Assembly: GCF_003003275.1 (NCBI RefSeq)
Contig: NZ_PVTO01000008.1
Coordinates: forward strand, 1-64,000
Source: Alkalibacterium olivapovliticus
Lineage (GTDB): Bacteria > Bacillota > Bacilli > Lactobacillales > Carnobacteriaceae_A
Reading direction: 5' to 3'
Length of the DNA stretch: 64,000 bases
The position numbers and the translations under genes were made by a program. The notes below the pieces were generated by a model, which worked only from the letters and a program-made list of their open reading frames with translations, was not told where the DNA came from and did not search any database. Below are positions 26,299-34,366 of the stretch, in pieces (position 1 is the stretch's first letter; each line of letters opens with the position of its first letter).

Positions 26299-27858
26299 CT
26301 AACCGGTCGCAATTACTTTGAAATTCTGATTCACTGTGGCTTTTACAGGTGAATGAAGACTAAAATAATCCCCCATCAGCTCATTCATCGGTATCGTGAC
26401 TTCGCGAATGATTTTGGATGCATCGAACATATCATAGTCTCCTCCTCCTACTGCACGGTACTGATTAATAACGATTTCCAGACTGTCATCAGGCTGCACG
26501 GGTTCATTCTTATAATCCAATTGGACAATCCGTTTACCCATTGGCCTGGTCACATCGATTGTGTAGTCAATACCTTCATACATATCGTAGTTATACATTT
26601 GCGGCTTTGGATTTACAAACTGAGGATTCACGATTATAGCTCCTGAATCATCCAATTCAAAATAAGTGGCTGAGCGCTCCAGTGCCGCCTTTAAATCTGC
26701 CCCGCTGACCTTGAGTACCGCGAGTGTGTTAGGGTAAATATAATTCAACACAACATCACGCATCGTCACTTTTTCTCCAAATCCTTTTGCCTGATTATTG
26801 AATAAGGCTGTTCCAGATATATCACACTCCGCGTAATGCATTTGAACATTGTGGACAAATTCGACATACGGGTGTTCCACTCGTCTAGCCTGTTCGACAT
26901 CATCGATTCTCATGTTTCCTTGAACTTCACCGATAGGACTATCAAGCCACTCTTCCACTTCATCATTGACCTGTTTGAATTCTTCAGTTAATTTCTGATG
27001 TACAGGTACACCTTCCGTCGACAGAACTTCCGGTATTGAATCAATTACCTTGAACTTGCCATTCACTTTCTCTACTTCAAGTGTCACCTTTCCTAAGTAC
27101 GTTCCTTTATCTCCAGGCATGACAACAGCTGTCTGATTAATTTTTTCAGCAATGACCCTATGCTGGTGCCCTGTCAGTAAGACATCGATTCCTTCTACTT
27201 CATGCAACAGAGCGTATCCTTCATTTTCTCCAGTTTGAATCTCAGTTTCTTTTCCTGAAATCAAGTCTTTTTCAAATCCTCCGTGATAGCTGACCACCAC
27301 AACATCCGCTTGTTCTCTAAGAATAGGCACATACTCATGTGCACTTTCAACCGCTGATTTGAACTGTAATCCTTCAATATTCTCTGGGTGTTCCCAGTTG
27401 GGAATATAAGGCGTTGTCAGACCAAGTACAGCGATTTTGACACCCTCTTTTTCAAACAGTTTATATGCCTGCCCAAAGGCCGGTTTGCCTTCTTTGTTTA
27501 CTATATTGGCACACAAGATAGGATAATCGGCTCCTTTGACTGCAGAGTTAAGGTAGTCCATTCCATAATTGAATTCATGGTTCCCAAGAACTCCAGCATC
27601 GAACTGACATCTGTTGACGGCATCCATGACGACAGTTGCCTCTTTTTTTTCTTTAACGATGTAATGCGTTAAGGGTGATCCTTGAATGATATCCCCATTT
27701 TCAATAGTCAGACTGGGGCCTTCCAGACTGGCTCTTTCATTCTCCAGTAAAGTGGCGATTTTAAACAGTCCAAATTCAGCTTCATGTTGGCGTGTCTGGT
27801 AATCGGTGGGAAACAGATACCCGTGTATATCACTTGTTTCAAATAACGTGATGTTCAT
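26299..27858 (-). CDS. bifunctional metallophosphatase/5'-nucleotidase (2',3'-cyclic phosphodiesterase type)
   Basis: A 519-residue UshA/CpdB-family protein. Metallophosphoesterase motifs are TSDIHGYL, IENGDIIQGSP, VLGNHEFNYG, VVSYHGGFEKD and LLTGHQHRV. The C-terminal 5'-nucleotidase domain (from about residue 320) has LFNNQAKG and NTLAVLKVSGADLKAALERSA, ending with YRAVGGGDYDMF typical of substrate stacking. It has no signal peptide or cell-wall anchor, unlike most relatives, implying cytoplasmic action. It is a distant paralogue of the YunD-like gene at 10.7 kb. The ribosome site GAGAGGAC precedes the ATG. Confidence 0.9.
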   Translation of the reverse strand: MNITLFETSDIHGYLFPTDYQTRQHEAEFGLFKIATLLENERASLEGPSLTIENGDIIQGSPLTHYIVKEKKEATVVMDAVNRCQFDAGVLGNHEFNYGMDYLNSAVKGADYPILCANIVNKEGKPAFGQAYKLFEKEGVKIAVLGLTTPYIPNWEHPENIEGLQFKSAVESAHEYVPILREQADVVVVSYHGGFEKDLISGKETEIQTGENEGYALLHEVEGIDVLLTGHQHRVIAEKINQTAVVMPGDKGTYLGKVTLEVEKVNGKFKVIDSIPEVLSTEGVPVHQKLTEEFKQVNDEVEEWLDSPIGEVQGNMRIDDVEQARRVEHPYVEFVHNVQMHYAECDISGTALFNNQAKGFGEKVTMRDVVLNYIYPNTLAVLKVSGADLKAALERSATYFELDDSGAIIVNPQFVNPKPQMYNYDMYEGIDYTIDVTRPMGKRIVQLDYKNEPVQPDDSLEIVINQYRAVGGGDYDMFDASKIIREVTIPMNELMGDYFSLHSPVKATVNQNFKVIATG

Positions 27859-27882
27859 CTAATTGTCCTCTCATCATTTAGT

Positions 27883-28785
27883 TTAATTGCGGTTCCTTAA
27901 CTCAATCAGCAACTCAGGATTGTCCGTCATAATCCCATGTGCACCCAGATCCATGAGTTCCAGCATCGTTTCCTCATCATTGATGGTCCAGTAATAGACT
28001 GCCATTCCTCTATTCTCTGCTCCTCTGATCAATTTCCAGTCAGCGAGATTAAAGCCTTCCTGCTCTGTCGGCAGTTGAAACGCATCTGCTGTCGGCTGAT
28101 AGAGAGCATTCAGGAATGCTTTATGAAGGGTGACAAACTGTCTCGTTTCCTGCTCACCAGCCCCTATCGCCACAGTCCCACCTGATACTTCATTGAACCT
28201 TAAATTGATTTCATGATCAAAGCTGGCGATCAGCACAGTATCGTGCATATCGTATGCCTCAATCAGGCGCCACATCTCCTGAATCATTGCTTCATATTGA
28301 TCAGAATCGTTAGTGGCTTTCAACTCGATCAGTTGTCTTTTCGAGCCGAATTCCTGAAAAACTTCCTCGACTGTCGGAATATATACACCCTTCCCTCTAT
28401 AGCTGTTTTCGCCCTGTTCATTTTCAAAATGATAAGCGGCATCCAGCGCCTGAACAGCCTCTAAAGTCAGGTCGTTTACCCTTCCGGAGCCATTTGTCGT
28501 TCGATCCACAGTCTCATCATGTATCACTACTAATTCACCGTCAGCTGTGATGAAAACATCGTACTCTAAAATATCCACCCCTATAGTCTGTGAGTGTCTA
28601 AAAGCCTCCAGAGTGTTTTCCGGAGCATGATCCAGTCCCCCTCTGTGTGCGATGACTAGTGTTTCATCACTCTTTTGAAGGAAGTCCTGCTCTCCTTCTG
28701 AAGTCAGAGGAAATAAGAATAACAAAAACCACACAACTAAAAGTAAACCAAGGACCATACCCAAAATTTTCAGCACTTTTTTCAT
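27883..28785 (-). CDS. membrane-anchored glycerophosphodiester phosphodiesterase
   Basis: A 300-residue GDPD with an N-terminal membrane anchor (residues 4-26) and an extracellular catalytic TIM barrel. The active site is seen in VIAHRGGLDHAPENTLEAF and EYDVFITADGELVVIHDETVDRTTNG (two catalytic His plus Glu/Asp for calcium). The C-terminal VYYWTINDEETMLELMDLGAHGIMTDNPELL is a family hallmark. It hydrolyses glycerophosphodiesters from lipids or teichoic acids to glycerol 3-phosphate. GAGGAGGC precedes the ATG. It lies 19 bases after the YeiH gene and 24 before the nucleotidase, suggesting an operon. Confidence 0.94.
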   Translation of the reverse strand: MKKVLKILGMVLGLLLVVWFLLFLFPLTSEGEQDFLQKSDETLVIAHRGGLDHAPENTLEAFRHSQTIGVDILEYDVFITADGELVVIHDETVDRTTNGSGRVNDLTLEAVQALDAAYHFENEQGENSYRGKGVYIPTVEEVFQEFGSKRQLIELKATNDSDQYEAMIQEMWRLIEAYDMHDTVLIASFDHEINLRFNEVSGGTVAIGAGEQETRQFVTLHKAFLNALYQPTADAFQLPTEQEGFNLADWKLIRGAENRGMAVYYWTINDEETMLELMDLGAHGIMTDNPELLIELRNRN

Positions 28786-28804
28786 ATTATGCCTCCTCGT
28801 ATAC

Positions 28805-29812
28805 TCAGCCGATAATCAGCGCAACCACTGCAAATGATACAACTACAACTAAACTAGACAGTACCATCGCATGCACAAATGGCTTCCACCCTGTCTTGAC
28901 AAATAGTTTGATATCTGTTTTCAACCCAATTGCCGCAAGTGCCACGACCATCAGAAATCGGCTGACTGATCTTAATGATTCTGAAAAATCAGCCGGGAAC
29001 AAGCCAGCAGTGTTTAAGCCAGCCATCAGTACAAATAGAATAATGAACCAGGGAACAAGTCCCTTAACAGATACTTTTTCTTTCCGTCTGTTCGGTTCTT
29101 TCAATTGTTTATTATAATAAATAATAGAAAAAATAATGACTGTTGGAATAATAGCCAGTGTCCGAGTAAGTTTGACCATAGTAGCAATCTCGCCGGCACG
29201 TTCAGAGAATGCAAAACTGGCAGCCACTACACTCGAAGTATCATTGATAGAGGTCCCAGACCAGTAACCAAAAAACTGATCACTTAAAAACAAGAGTCGT
29301 CCCACTATCGGATAGGCAATGACCATCAGCATATCAAAAACGAATGTGGCTGATATGGCATAGGACACATCTCCATCTTCTGCCTCTATGACAGGAGCCA
29401 TAGCTGCTATGGCAGAGCCTCCACAAATCGCAGTTCCCGCAGCGATCATGTTACTTAATTTCCAGTTGACCTTGAACAGCTTCCCTAAAATAAAGCCTCC
29501 ACCAAAAGCTGTCAGCAATGTAAAAATCAACACAAAAACGGTTCTGCTCCCAACTTGCAGGATGATGGAAAAGTTTAATGAAGCCCCTAATAATATAATG
29601 GCAAATTTGAGTACTTTTTTAGAGGTGAACTTTATCCCCTCTTGAAAAAGAGTCTCATTGTAATATACAGCTCTTATCGCTATCCCAATAAACATAGCCA
29701 ATACTGCTGATCCTATGTAATGTCCCGGTAACTGGGACTCAATCAGTACAGCTAAAAGTGCTATACCCGTTGCTAGCAGGACCCCGGGTAAACTTGTTAA
29801 AGCTTTTTTCAT
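28805..29812 (-). CDS. YeiH family (UPF0324) membrane protein, putative sulfate exporter
   Basis: A 335-residue protein with about ten hydrophobic segments. Family features include KKVLKFAIILLGASLNFS, AAGTAICGGSAIAAMAPVIEAED and SGTSINDTSSVVAASFAFSERAG. It is annotated in relatives as a putative sulfate or cysteate exporter, but transport has rarely been tested. The start codon follows AAAGGATTGG. First gene of a minus-strand set with GDPD and nucleotidase. Confidence 0.92.
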   Translation of the reverse strand: MKKALTSLPGVLLATGIALLAVLIESQLPGHYIGSAVLAMFIGIAIRAVYYNETLFQEGIKFTSKKVLKFAIILLGASLNFSIILQVGSRTVFVLIFTLLTAFGGGFILGKLFKVNWKLSNMIAAGTAICGGSAIAAMAPVIEAEDGDVSYAISATFVFDMLMVIAYPIVGRLLFLSDQFFGYWSGTSINDTSSVVAASFAFSERAGEIATMVKLTRTLAIIPTVIIFSIIYYNKQLKEPNRRKEKVSVKGLVPWFIILFVLMAGLNTAGLFPADFSESLRSVSRFLMVVALAAIGLKTDIKLFVKTGWKPFVHAMVLSSLVVVVSFAVVALIIG

Positions 29813-29892
29813 TTAACCAATCCTTTCTTTTTCTAACAGAACAATTATAACATTAATTAAGTCCAAGTCATGACGTAATCAGTATTAGACAG

Positions 29893-29947
29893 CAAAAAAA
29901 GACCTGAAATAAAGAAGAGTGATGACTCAGATCACCTTTTTATTTCA
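29893..29947 (-). terminator. terminator of the TspO-like/uvsE unit
   Basis: On the minus strand, outer arms GAAATAAA and TTTATTTC enclose an inner hairpin AGGTGAT-CTGAGTC-ATCACTC, and the structure is followed by a T run (AAAAAAA at 29894-29900). Confidence 0.75.
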
Positions 29948-29964
29948 AGCCTTCTTAATTGTTA

Positions 29965-30705
29965 CTATTTTGCCTTTTTTATATTACTGAATCCAACAAT
30001 TGATGAAGCGAGTACATGAAAGACGATTCCCATGGCACATACAATAGTCAATAAAAAGAGCTGGTTTTCGTTTTCAACGATAATACCTGAAAATGCCCAG
30101 ACAAACACGAGCGGGTAAATCCAGTCCATGTGTGCCAGCGCTACAAACACAGCTATTATTGTCGCGATTACGAGTAAAATCAAGGTCCACTGGTATTCAT
30201 CCAGTCCGATTAGTTCCTCGATGCCCTGATCTTTTACCCAATCAACTATATTCACAATCGTAGCGACAGTACCCCACCCGAAATAAACTGAAAAAGGGAC
30301 ACGATCAAACCTTCCGGTTGACATTTTTGTCAGTTTTTTATAAATCACAACAAGAGTAATCAGGAGACCTATTATGACTATCACAGAAGCTAATATCCAC
30401 CTCTGAGTAAACACAACAATCCATAAGGCATTCAGGATGAAATTAGCGACGGGCCAGTAATGAAGCTCTTCGTAAACCTGACTTCTATTGTTGTTAAGTA
30501 AGAACAGCCGGATGATCCATATAGCCAGAAGGACATAAATCAGTCCCCAGATCGAAAACACATAACCTGCCGGTTGAATGATGGCCTGATTTTCATCAGC
30601 GACCGTCCCGACATCAGTTCCAATTGCTCCGACCAGATAATTCATCCCGATCATAAATATAAAAGCTATACTGTAAAGCAATCCAAATCTTTTCTTTATT
30701 GACAT
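29965..30705 (-). CDS. TspO/MBR-related tryptophan-rich membrane protein
   Basis: A 246-residue membrane protein with about seven hydrophobic segments. The signature IIQPAGYVFSIWGLIYVLLAIW near residues 45-66 and W-rich helix ends relate it to the tryptophan-rich sensory protein superfamily, in its longer Firmicutes form. TspO proteins bind porphyrins and other ligands and are tied to light or oxygen responses in some bacteria. That role here is inference. ATG at 30705 is used, 8 bases after GGAG; a GTG three codons upstream overlaps the ribosome site. It is 19 bases downstream of the UV endonuclease gene. Confidence 0.8.
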   Translation of the reverse strand: MSIKKRFGLLYSIAFIFMIGMNYLVGAIGTDVGTVADENQAIIQPAGYVFSIWGLIYVLLAIWIIRLFLLNNNRSQVYEELHYWPVANFILNALWIVVFTQRWILASVIVIIGLLITLVVIYKKLTKMSTGRFDRVPFSVYFGWGTVATIVNIVDWVKDQGIEELIGLDEYQWTLILLVIATIIAVFVALAHMDWIYPLVFVWAFSGIIVENENQLFLLTIVCAMGIVFHVLASSIVGFSNIKKAK

Positions 30706-30724
30706 TTTATTCACTCCTCAATTG

Positions 30725-31984
30725 TTATAAATCAAAGTAATAGGATTCCAGTAAATAGGTGCTATTCTGTTTTACTGCCAATCTTTTTAAGAACCGTTTG
30801 GCTTTAGGCAACGACTCTACAGACAGCTCGACCTCTTTTTTGTACTTCTCATATGCTTTTTTTTCTTTGATATCTGCTTCATTTGAAACATATCCCCAGA
30901 CATGATCTAAACTGTTAAGCGCATCCTTTGATGAAGGAACAGTTTCCAGCGCTTCTTCGATCAGTTCGTAAAAAGAGACTACAGGATATGCGTTTTTGTC
31001 TTTAAGAAGCTCTCTGATCAGTTGATAATGCGGCTGGGATTTTTCCAGTATGGCATATTTATACCGAGCCCATTCTTTTTCCAGATTTTTAATGCCTTCC
31101 TTATCTGAAGTGGCAAGGATACACTTGACTGCCGACAAATTTTTATCCTTTACTTCCAGCATTATGTCCACATTTAGTGGTTCTACAGATTGATAATACC
31201 TTAAAAATTCTTTGATTCTAACAGTGTAAGAATGTGCTCCTTCTCTGGCACCATACTGCTGCTGGGAATAATGGACTTTAGCTTTTCCATCCTGGTCTTT
31301 CCAGGTTGCTTTAGCTTTTTCTATCCAATAAGCACCTGAACGATCAAGCTTACCTCCATTGATATAATGATGAAGATTATCATACACAACCGGCGCTCCC
31401 GTTTGATCGCTGATTTTAAGCACATCCTCTATTGTAAACAAACGGTCGTCATTTTCGATGATCAGGCGATCCTTGACAGCATCTTCTAATCTCGCATACA
31501 CTTCAATAAACCGGTCGAAGGCAGATTCTTTGTCGCCATAAACACCACCAATGTGAAGAATGATTTTATGTTCAGGTCCAACACCCAGATTATCTATAAA
31601 CTGGGTATGATATTTTAAATCATCCATAGCCCGTGATACAACATCTGGATTGGGTGAATTCAAGACAGTATACTGACCGGGATGCATCGATACTCTTATC
31701 TGATTGCGCCGTATTTTGCTCCCAATACGTTCAAAGCAGGTTTTAAAAAGTTCTGACCAGTTTAAATCATTTACTTCAAAATCAGATCCAAACGGAATAA
31801 TATCCGAACTCATCCTAAATAATTTTATCCCTTGCTGCTGATTGTAATCAATCATGTCTTCCAATACGGCAAGATTATGTTCAATCAACTGGGCCAGATT
31901 TTCTTTAGTTGCATTCTGTTTTCGACAGGTTTTGTACCTCAAATCATTGACTCCTCTGGTTAAACAGGCATAGCCTATACTCAT
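30725..31984 (-). CDS. uvsE: UV DNA damage endonuclease
   Basis: A TIM-barrel endonuclease that nicks DNA 5' to UV photoproducts, starting repair independent of UvrABC. The 419-residue protein begins MSIGYACLTRGVNDLRYKTCR. It has FRMSSDIIPFGSDFEVN, RVSMHPGQYTVLNSPN, IILHIGGVYGDKESA, IENDDRLFTIEDVL and YDNLHHYIN, which together supply the metal-binding His, Glu and Asp ligands of UVDE. The last 120 residues are an added C-terminal region. The start is the ATG 5 bases after AAGGGGG; a longer in-frame start lacks a site. Co-oriented with the TspO-like gene. Confidence 0.94.
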   Translation of the reverse strand: MSIGYACLTRGVNDLRYKTCRKQNATKENLAQLIEHNLAVLEDMIDYNQQQGIKLFRMSSDIIPFGSDFEVNDLNWSELFKTCFERIGSKIRRNQIRVSMHPGQYTVLNSPNPDVVSRAMDDLKYHTQFIDNLGVGPEHKIILHIGGVYGDKESAFDRFIEVYARLEDAVKDRLIIENDDRLFTIEDVLKISDQTGAPVVYDNLHHYINGGKLDRSGAYWIEKAKATWKDQDGKAKVHYSQQQYGAREGAHSYTVRIKEFLRYYQSVEPLNVDIMLEVKDKNLSAVKCILATSDKEGIKNLEKEWARYKYAILEKSQPHYQLIRELLKDKNAYPVVSFYELIEEALETVPSSKDALNSLDHVWGYVSNEADIKEKKAYEKYKKEVELSVESLPKAKRFLKRLAVKQNSTYLLESYYFDL

Positions 31985-32110
31985 AAAATCCCCCTTACTT
32001 GTGTTAGTTAGTCCTAGTTTATCACTCATTTAACCTTATCTCTAATATTGTGAATTCTGTTTTCAGATTAGTCATCTGATGCATATCATTAGGTATTTTG
32101 TATTTTTATT

Positions 32111-32119
32111 TGCTATACT
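32111..32119 (+). promoter_or_regulatory. extended -10 promoter of the lmo0937-like gene
   Basis: TGCTATACT is an extended -10 element (TGnTATACT) 31 bases before the start codon. No good -35 hexamer is visible 17 bases upstream. Confidence 0.5.
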
Positions 32120-32150
32120 CAGCTTATCAAAACAAAAGGAGTTGGAAATA

Positions 32151-32297
32151 ATGTTGTGGACAATAATAGGACTATTAATTTTATTCTGGATTTTAGGACT
32201 TGTATTTGAAGTTGCAGGTGGACTAGTTCATATTTTACTTGTAATTGCTTTGATCGTATTCATCTTTAATATGATTACTGGTAGAAAAGGAAGGTAA
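32151..32297 (+). CDS. lmo0937 family small membrane protein
   Basis: A 48-residue protein with two hydrophobic stretches (MLWTIIGLLILFWILGLVFE and LVHILLVIALIVFIFNMI) and a basic end GRKGR. This is the pattern of the lmo0937/DUF5670 family of small membrane proteins, often stress-associated in Bacilli and of unknown mechanism. The ATG at 32151 follows AAAGGAG by 9 bases; upstream in-frame ATGs have no site. It has its own promoter and a perfect terminator. Confidence 0.85.
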   Translation: MLWTIIGLLILFWILGLVFEVAGGLVHILLVIALIVFIFNMITGRKGR

Positions 32298-32322
32298 TTC
32301 AGTACTTACTTAATCCTGAATA

Positions 32323-32361
32323 AAAACGGTTTTCTGATGATTTTCATCAGAAAACCGTTTT
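32323..32361. terminator. strong terminator
   Basis: Arms AAAACGGTTTTCTGATG (32323-32339) and CATCAGAAAACCGTTTT (32345-32361) pair perfectly and are followed by a T run. Confidence 0.95.
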
Positions 32362-32433
32362 TTTGTTTATAAACAATAAGGGTATCATACCTTTTGTGTT
32401 AAAATATAGAAATAAACAATTGGAGGTTTTGAA

Positions 32434-33438
32434 ATGACATGTCCCTCATGCTCTGTAAGTAAACAGCGCGTCACCCTGGAAATCCCTGATCAGTTAAAAG
32501 TGATGATTCTTGATCACTTCGATCAGAGAGAGTATCCTTATACATTTGTAAACAATCATATATTGACTACTGAACAGGCTACTTCTGATTTAACTGATTT
32601 TCTTGAAGCGATGACCTTGTCAGAAAATGTCTATTACAAGATTCAAAACCAGGAATGGTTGCCCATATTAGAGTTCAAACATTATACAACATCCTCCTGG
32701 GTTGATAAAATTATTAGAGAACAATACATATCCATGCACTTTCAGCCTATCATCACGCCCAGCGGTCACATATTTGGGTATGAAATGCTGGCTCGCTTTA
32801 AAGATGAAAACGGGGATACTGTCTATCCAAACGTCCTATTCCCTGCCGCAAAAATCAGAGGGCGTACATTCGCTCTGGACCGTCTATGTCGAATACAGGG
32901 TGTCAGACAGATCACACGATTACACTCAGATCAGAAAGCTTTCATTAATTTTATTCCCACAGCGATTTATAACCCGGAGTACTGTTTAAAGACAACTACT
33001 GCTGTCGCTAAGCAACTGGAAATAAAAAGTGACCGCTTTGTATTTGAAGTTGTTGAAACAGAGAAGATAGATGATACTGATCATTTGAAATCAATTCTGC
33101 TCTATTATCAGACTAATGGTTTCAGTTATGCTCTTGACGATGTTGGTGCAGGGTACAACACCATAGATTTGCTTTCTGACCTGAAACCGCCTTATGTCAA
33201 ACTGGATATGCAGTTTGTTCAAGGCGTCCATTCGTCAGAAGAAAAACAGGCTGTCGTTAAAGAATTTTTAAAAAAGGCAAATGAATACGGTGCTATCACT
33301 TTAGCCGAAGGAATTGAGGATATTCAAGATTTTATCTGGCTTAAATCCAAGGGATGTCAACTGTTTCAAGGGTACCTGTTTGGAAAACCCAAGCCAGATC
33401 CTCTGAGTGAACTGTCAATTGACTTAACGCGATATTAA
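32434..33438 (+). CDS. EAL-domain cyclic-di-GMP phosphodiesterase
   Basis: A 334-residue cytoplasmic protein. An N-terminal region of about 95 residues beginning MTCPSCSV, with a CxxC pair, precedes an EAL domain. Catalytic residues are present: E in FGYEMLARF (EML for EAL), N in AFINFIP, E in VFEVVETE, DD in ALDDVGAGYN, K in YVKLDMQFV, E in LAEGIED and Q in FQGYLFGKP. It should hydrolyse cyclic di-GMP to pGpG. The N-terminal Cys pair may bind metal or sense redox, an inference. TTGGAGG precedes the ATG. It stands alone. Confidence 0.9.
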   Translation: MTCPSCSVSKQRVTLEIPDQLKVMILDHFDQREYPYTFVNNHILTTEQATSDLTDFLEAMTLSENVYYKIQNQEWLPILEFKHYTTSSWVDKIIREQYISMHFQPIITPSGHIFGYEMLARFKDENGDTVYPNVLFPAAKIRGRTFALDRLCRIQGVRQITRLHSDQKAFINFIPTAIYNPEYCLKTTTAVAKQLEIKSDRFVFEVVETEKIDDTDHLKSILLYYQTNGFSYALDDVGAGYNTIDLLSDLKPPYVKLDMQFVQGVHSSEEKQAVVKEFLKKANEYGAITLAEGIEDIQDFIWLKSKGCQLFQGYLFGKPKPDPLSELSIDLTRY

Positions 33439-33462
33439 GGATTTAGTACGATTAAGATAAGA

Positions 33463-33580
33463 GAGTTTAGCGTAAGAACTGTTTTAATAACAGGTATCTC
33501 TATTACTGGAAAATAAATGATTGCTGAGCAGCTCCATAAGCTTGGCTATTGCGCTATTTACCTAGATTTAGGTAAATAGT
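33463..33580 (+). pseudogene. remnant of a P-loop nucleotide kinase gene
   Basis: Reading from 33475 in one frame gives RTVLITGISITGK, a stop, then MIAEQLHKLGYCAIYLDLGK and a further stop. This matches the start of AAA/shikimate-kinase-like P-loop kinases (TVLITGISGTGKS/T...LGY.A.D.D). The Walker A Gly is changed and the residue after GK, which should be Ser or Thr, is now TAA. The frame continues with stops, so the gene has decayed. The rest of 33580-33730 holds nothing I can recognise. Confidence 0.6.
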
Positions 33581-33732
33581 CAGAACGGATCGGAGACGTC
33601 CTTAAAAGGGCCGTTTCCTCCTTTAAATTCAGGACAACACTGGGCATGAGTGATTGACTCTCTAGTCATTTACCTGACCATTCTGCTGAACTAGATTCTT
33701 ATTAGCCATTACACTCAATCACAGATGAATTA

Positions 33733-33774
33733 AAACAGCTAAAAGCCTGATATATTTCAGTCTTTTAGCTGTTT
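33733..33774. terminator. bidirectional terminator
   Basis: Perfect 13-base arms AAACAGCTAAAAG (33733-33745) and CTTTTAGCTGTTT (33762-33774), with a small CTGA/TCAG inner pairing, sit downstream of the DUF1294 gene and of the kinase remnant. Confidence 0.85.
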
Positions 33775-33803
33775 ATTTGTTTTGCTGTTCTTTGGGTACG
33801 CTA

Positions 33804-34082
33804 TTAGAACAGTAGAATAAATATAGTTGCTCCGATAGTCAGGAGTGCAGAAAAGGGAACTGTCACTCTAAAAATCGTTCGTCTGGTTTTGTGTCTGAAC
33901 ACATTCATTCCGATCCAAGCCCCTACCCCTCCAAATACTATAGCAGATAACAATAATCGTTTTTCTGAAAGTCTATACTGTTTTTTTATCGCTCGCTGTT
34001 TATCCACGTAAAACAAAATCAAACTGTGCAGATTAATTAAGACTAACACTCCAGCGATCACCAGTTGCATTTTTGGTATCAT
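33804..34082 (-). CDS. DUF1294 family membrane protein
   Basis: A 92-residue protein with three hydrophobic segments (about 5-25, 43-58, 70-90). Between them are FYVDKQRAIKKQYRLSEKRLLL and GGVGAWIGMNVFRHKTRR, both typical of DUF1294. Function unknown; some family members are fused to cold-shock domains. The ATG at 34082 follows GGGAG by 7 bases. A longer in-frame start at 34133 has no ribosome site. It is a single gene. Confidence 0.85.
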   Translation of the reverse strand: MIPKMQLVIAGVLVLINLHSLILFYVDKQRAIKKQYRLSEKRLLLSAIVFGGVGAWIGMNVFRHKTRRTIFRVTVPFSALLTIGATIFILLF

Positions 34083-34285
34083 CTTTATTCTCCCTTCTAT
34101 TCGGTCATATGACCTATTTTCCCCATTTAACAATAGATTCTTTCAATAAGTATAGCATGGTCAGTACAGAAATGATCGATCGTCTTTTAAAGAACCCGTC
34201 TATAAATGATCCCCTATCACTCTCCCCTACTTGTACATATGCTTAACCTGAACAGAAGATGTGTTAAATAGATCGTTTCCTAAGT

Positions 34286-34337
34286 AAAAAAACCTGAGCC
34301 AAAAACAGATCGAATCGACCCATTTACCCAGCTCAGG
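34286..34337 (-). terminator. terminator of the CapA gene
   Basis: Minus-strand arms CCTGAGC and GCTCAGG (34331-34337 and 34293-34299) enclose a 31-base loop and are followed by a seven-T run. Confidence 0.75.
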
Positions 34338-34366
34338 CATTTACCGCTTATTCCGTTTTCAACTGA

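Noticed and set aside
28659-29117. 152-codon open frame on the plus strand opposite GDPD and YeiH genes
   Set aside because: It is antisense to two well-supported genes, has a composition typical of a shadow frame and no ribosome site.
33580-33730. Continuing gene after the kinase remnant
   Set aside because: Stops in all frames and no further similarity that I can recognise.
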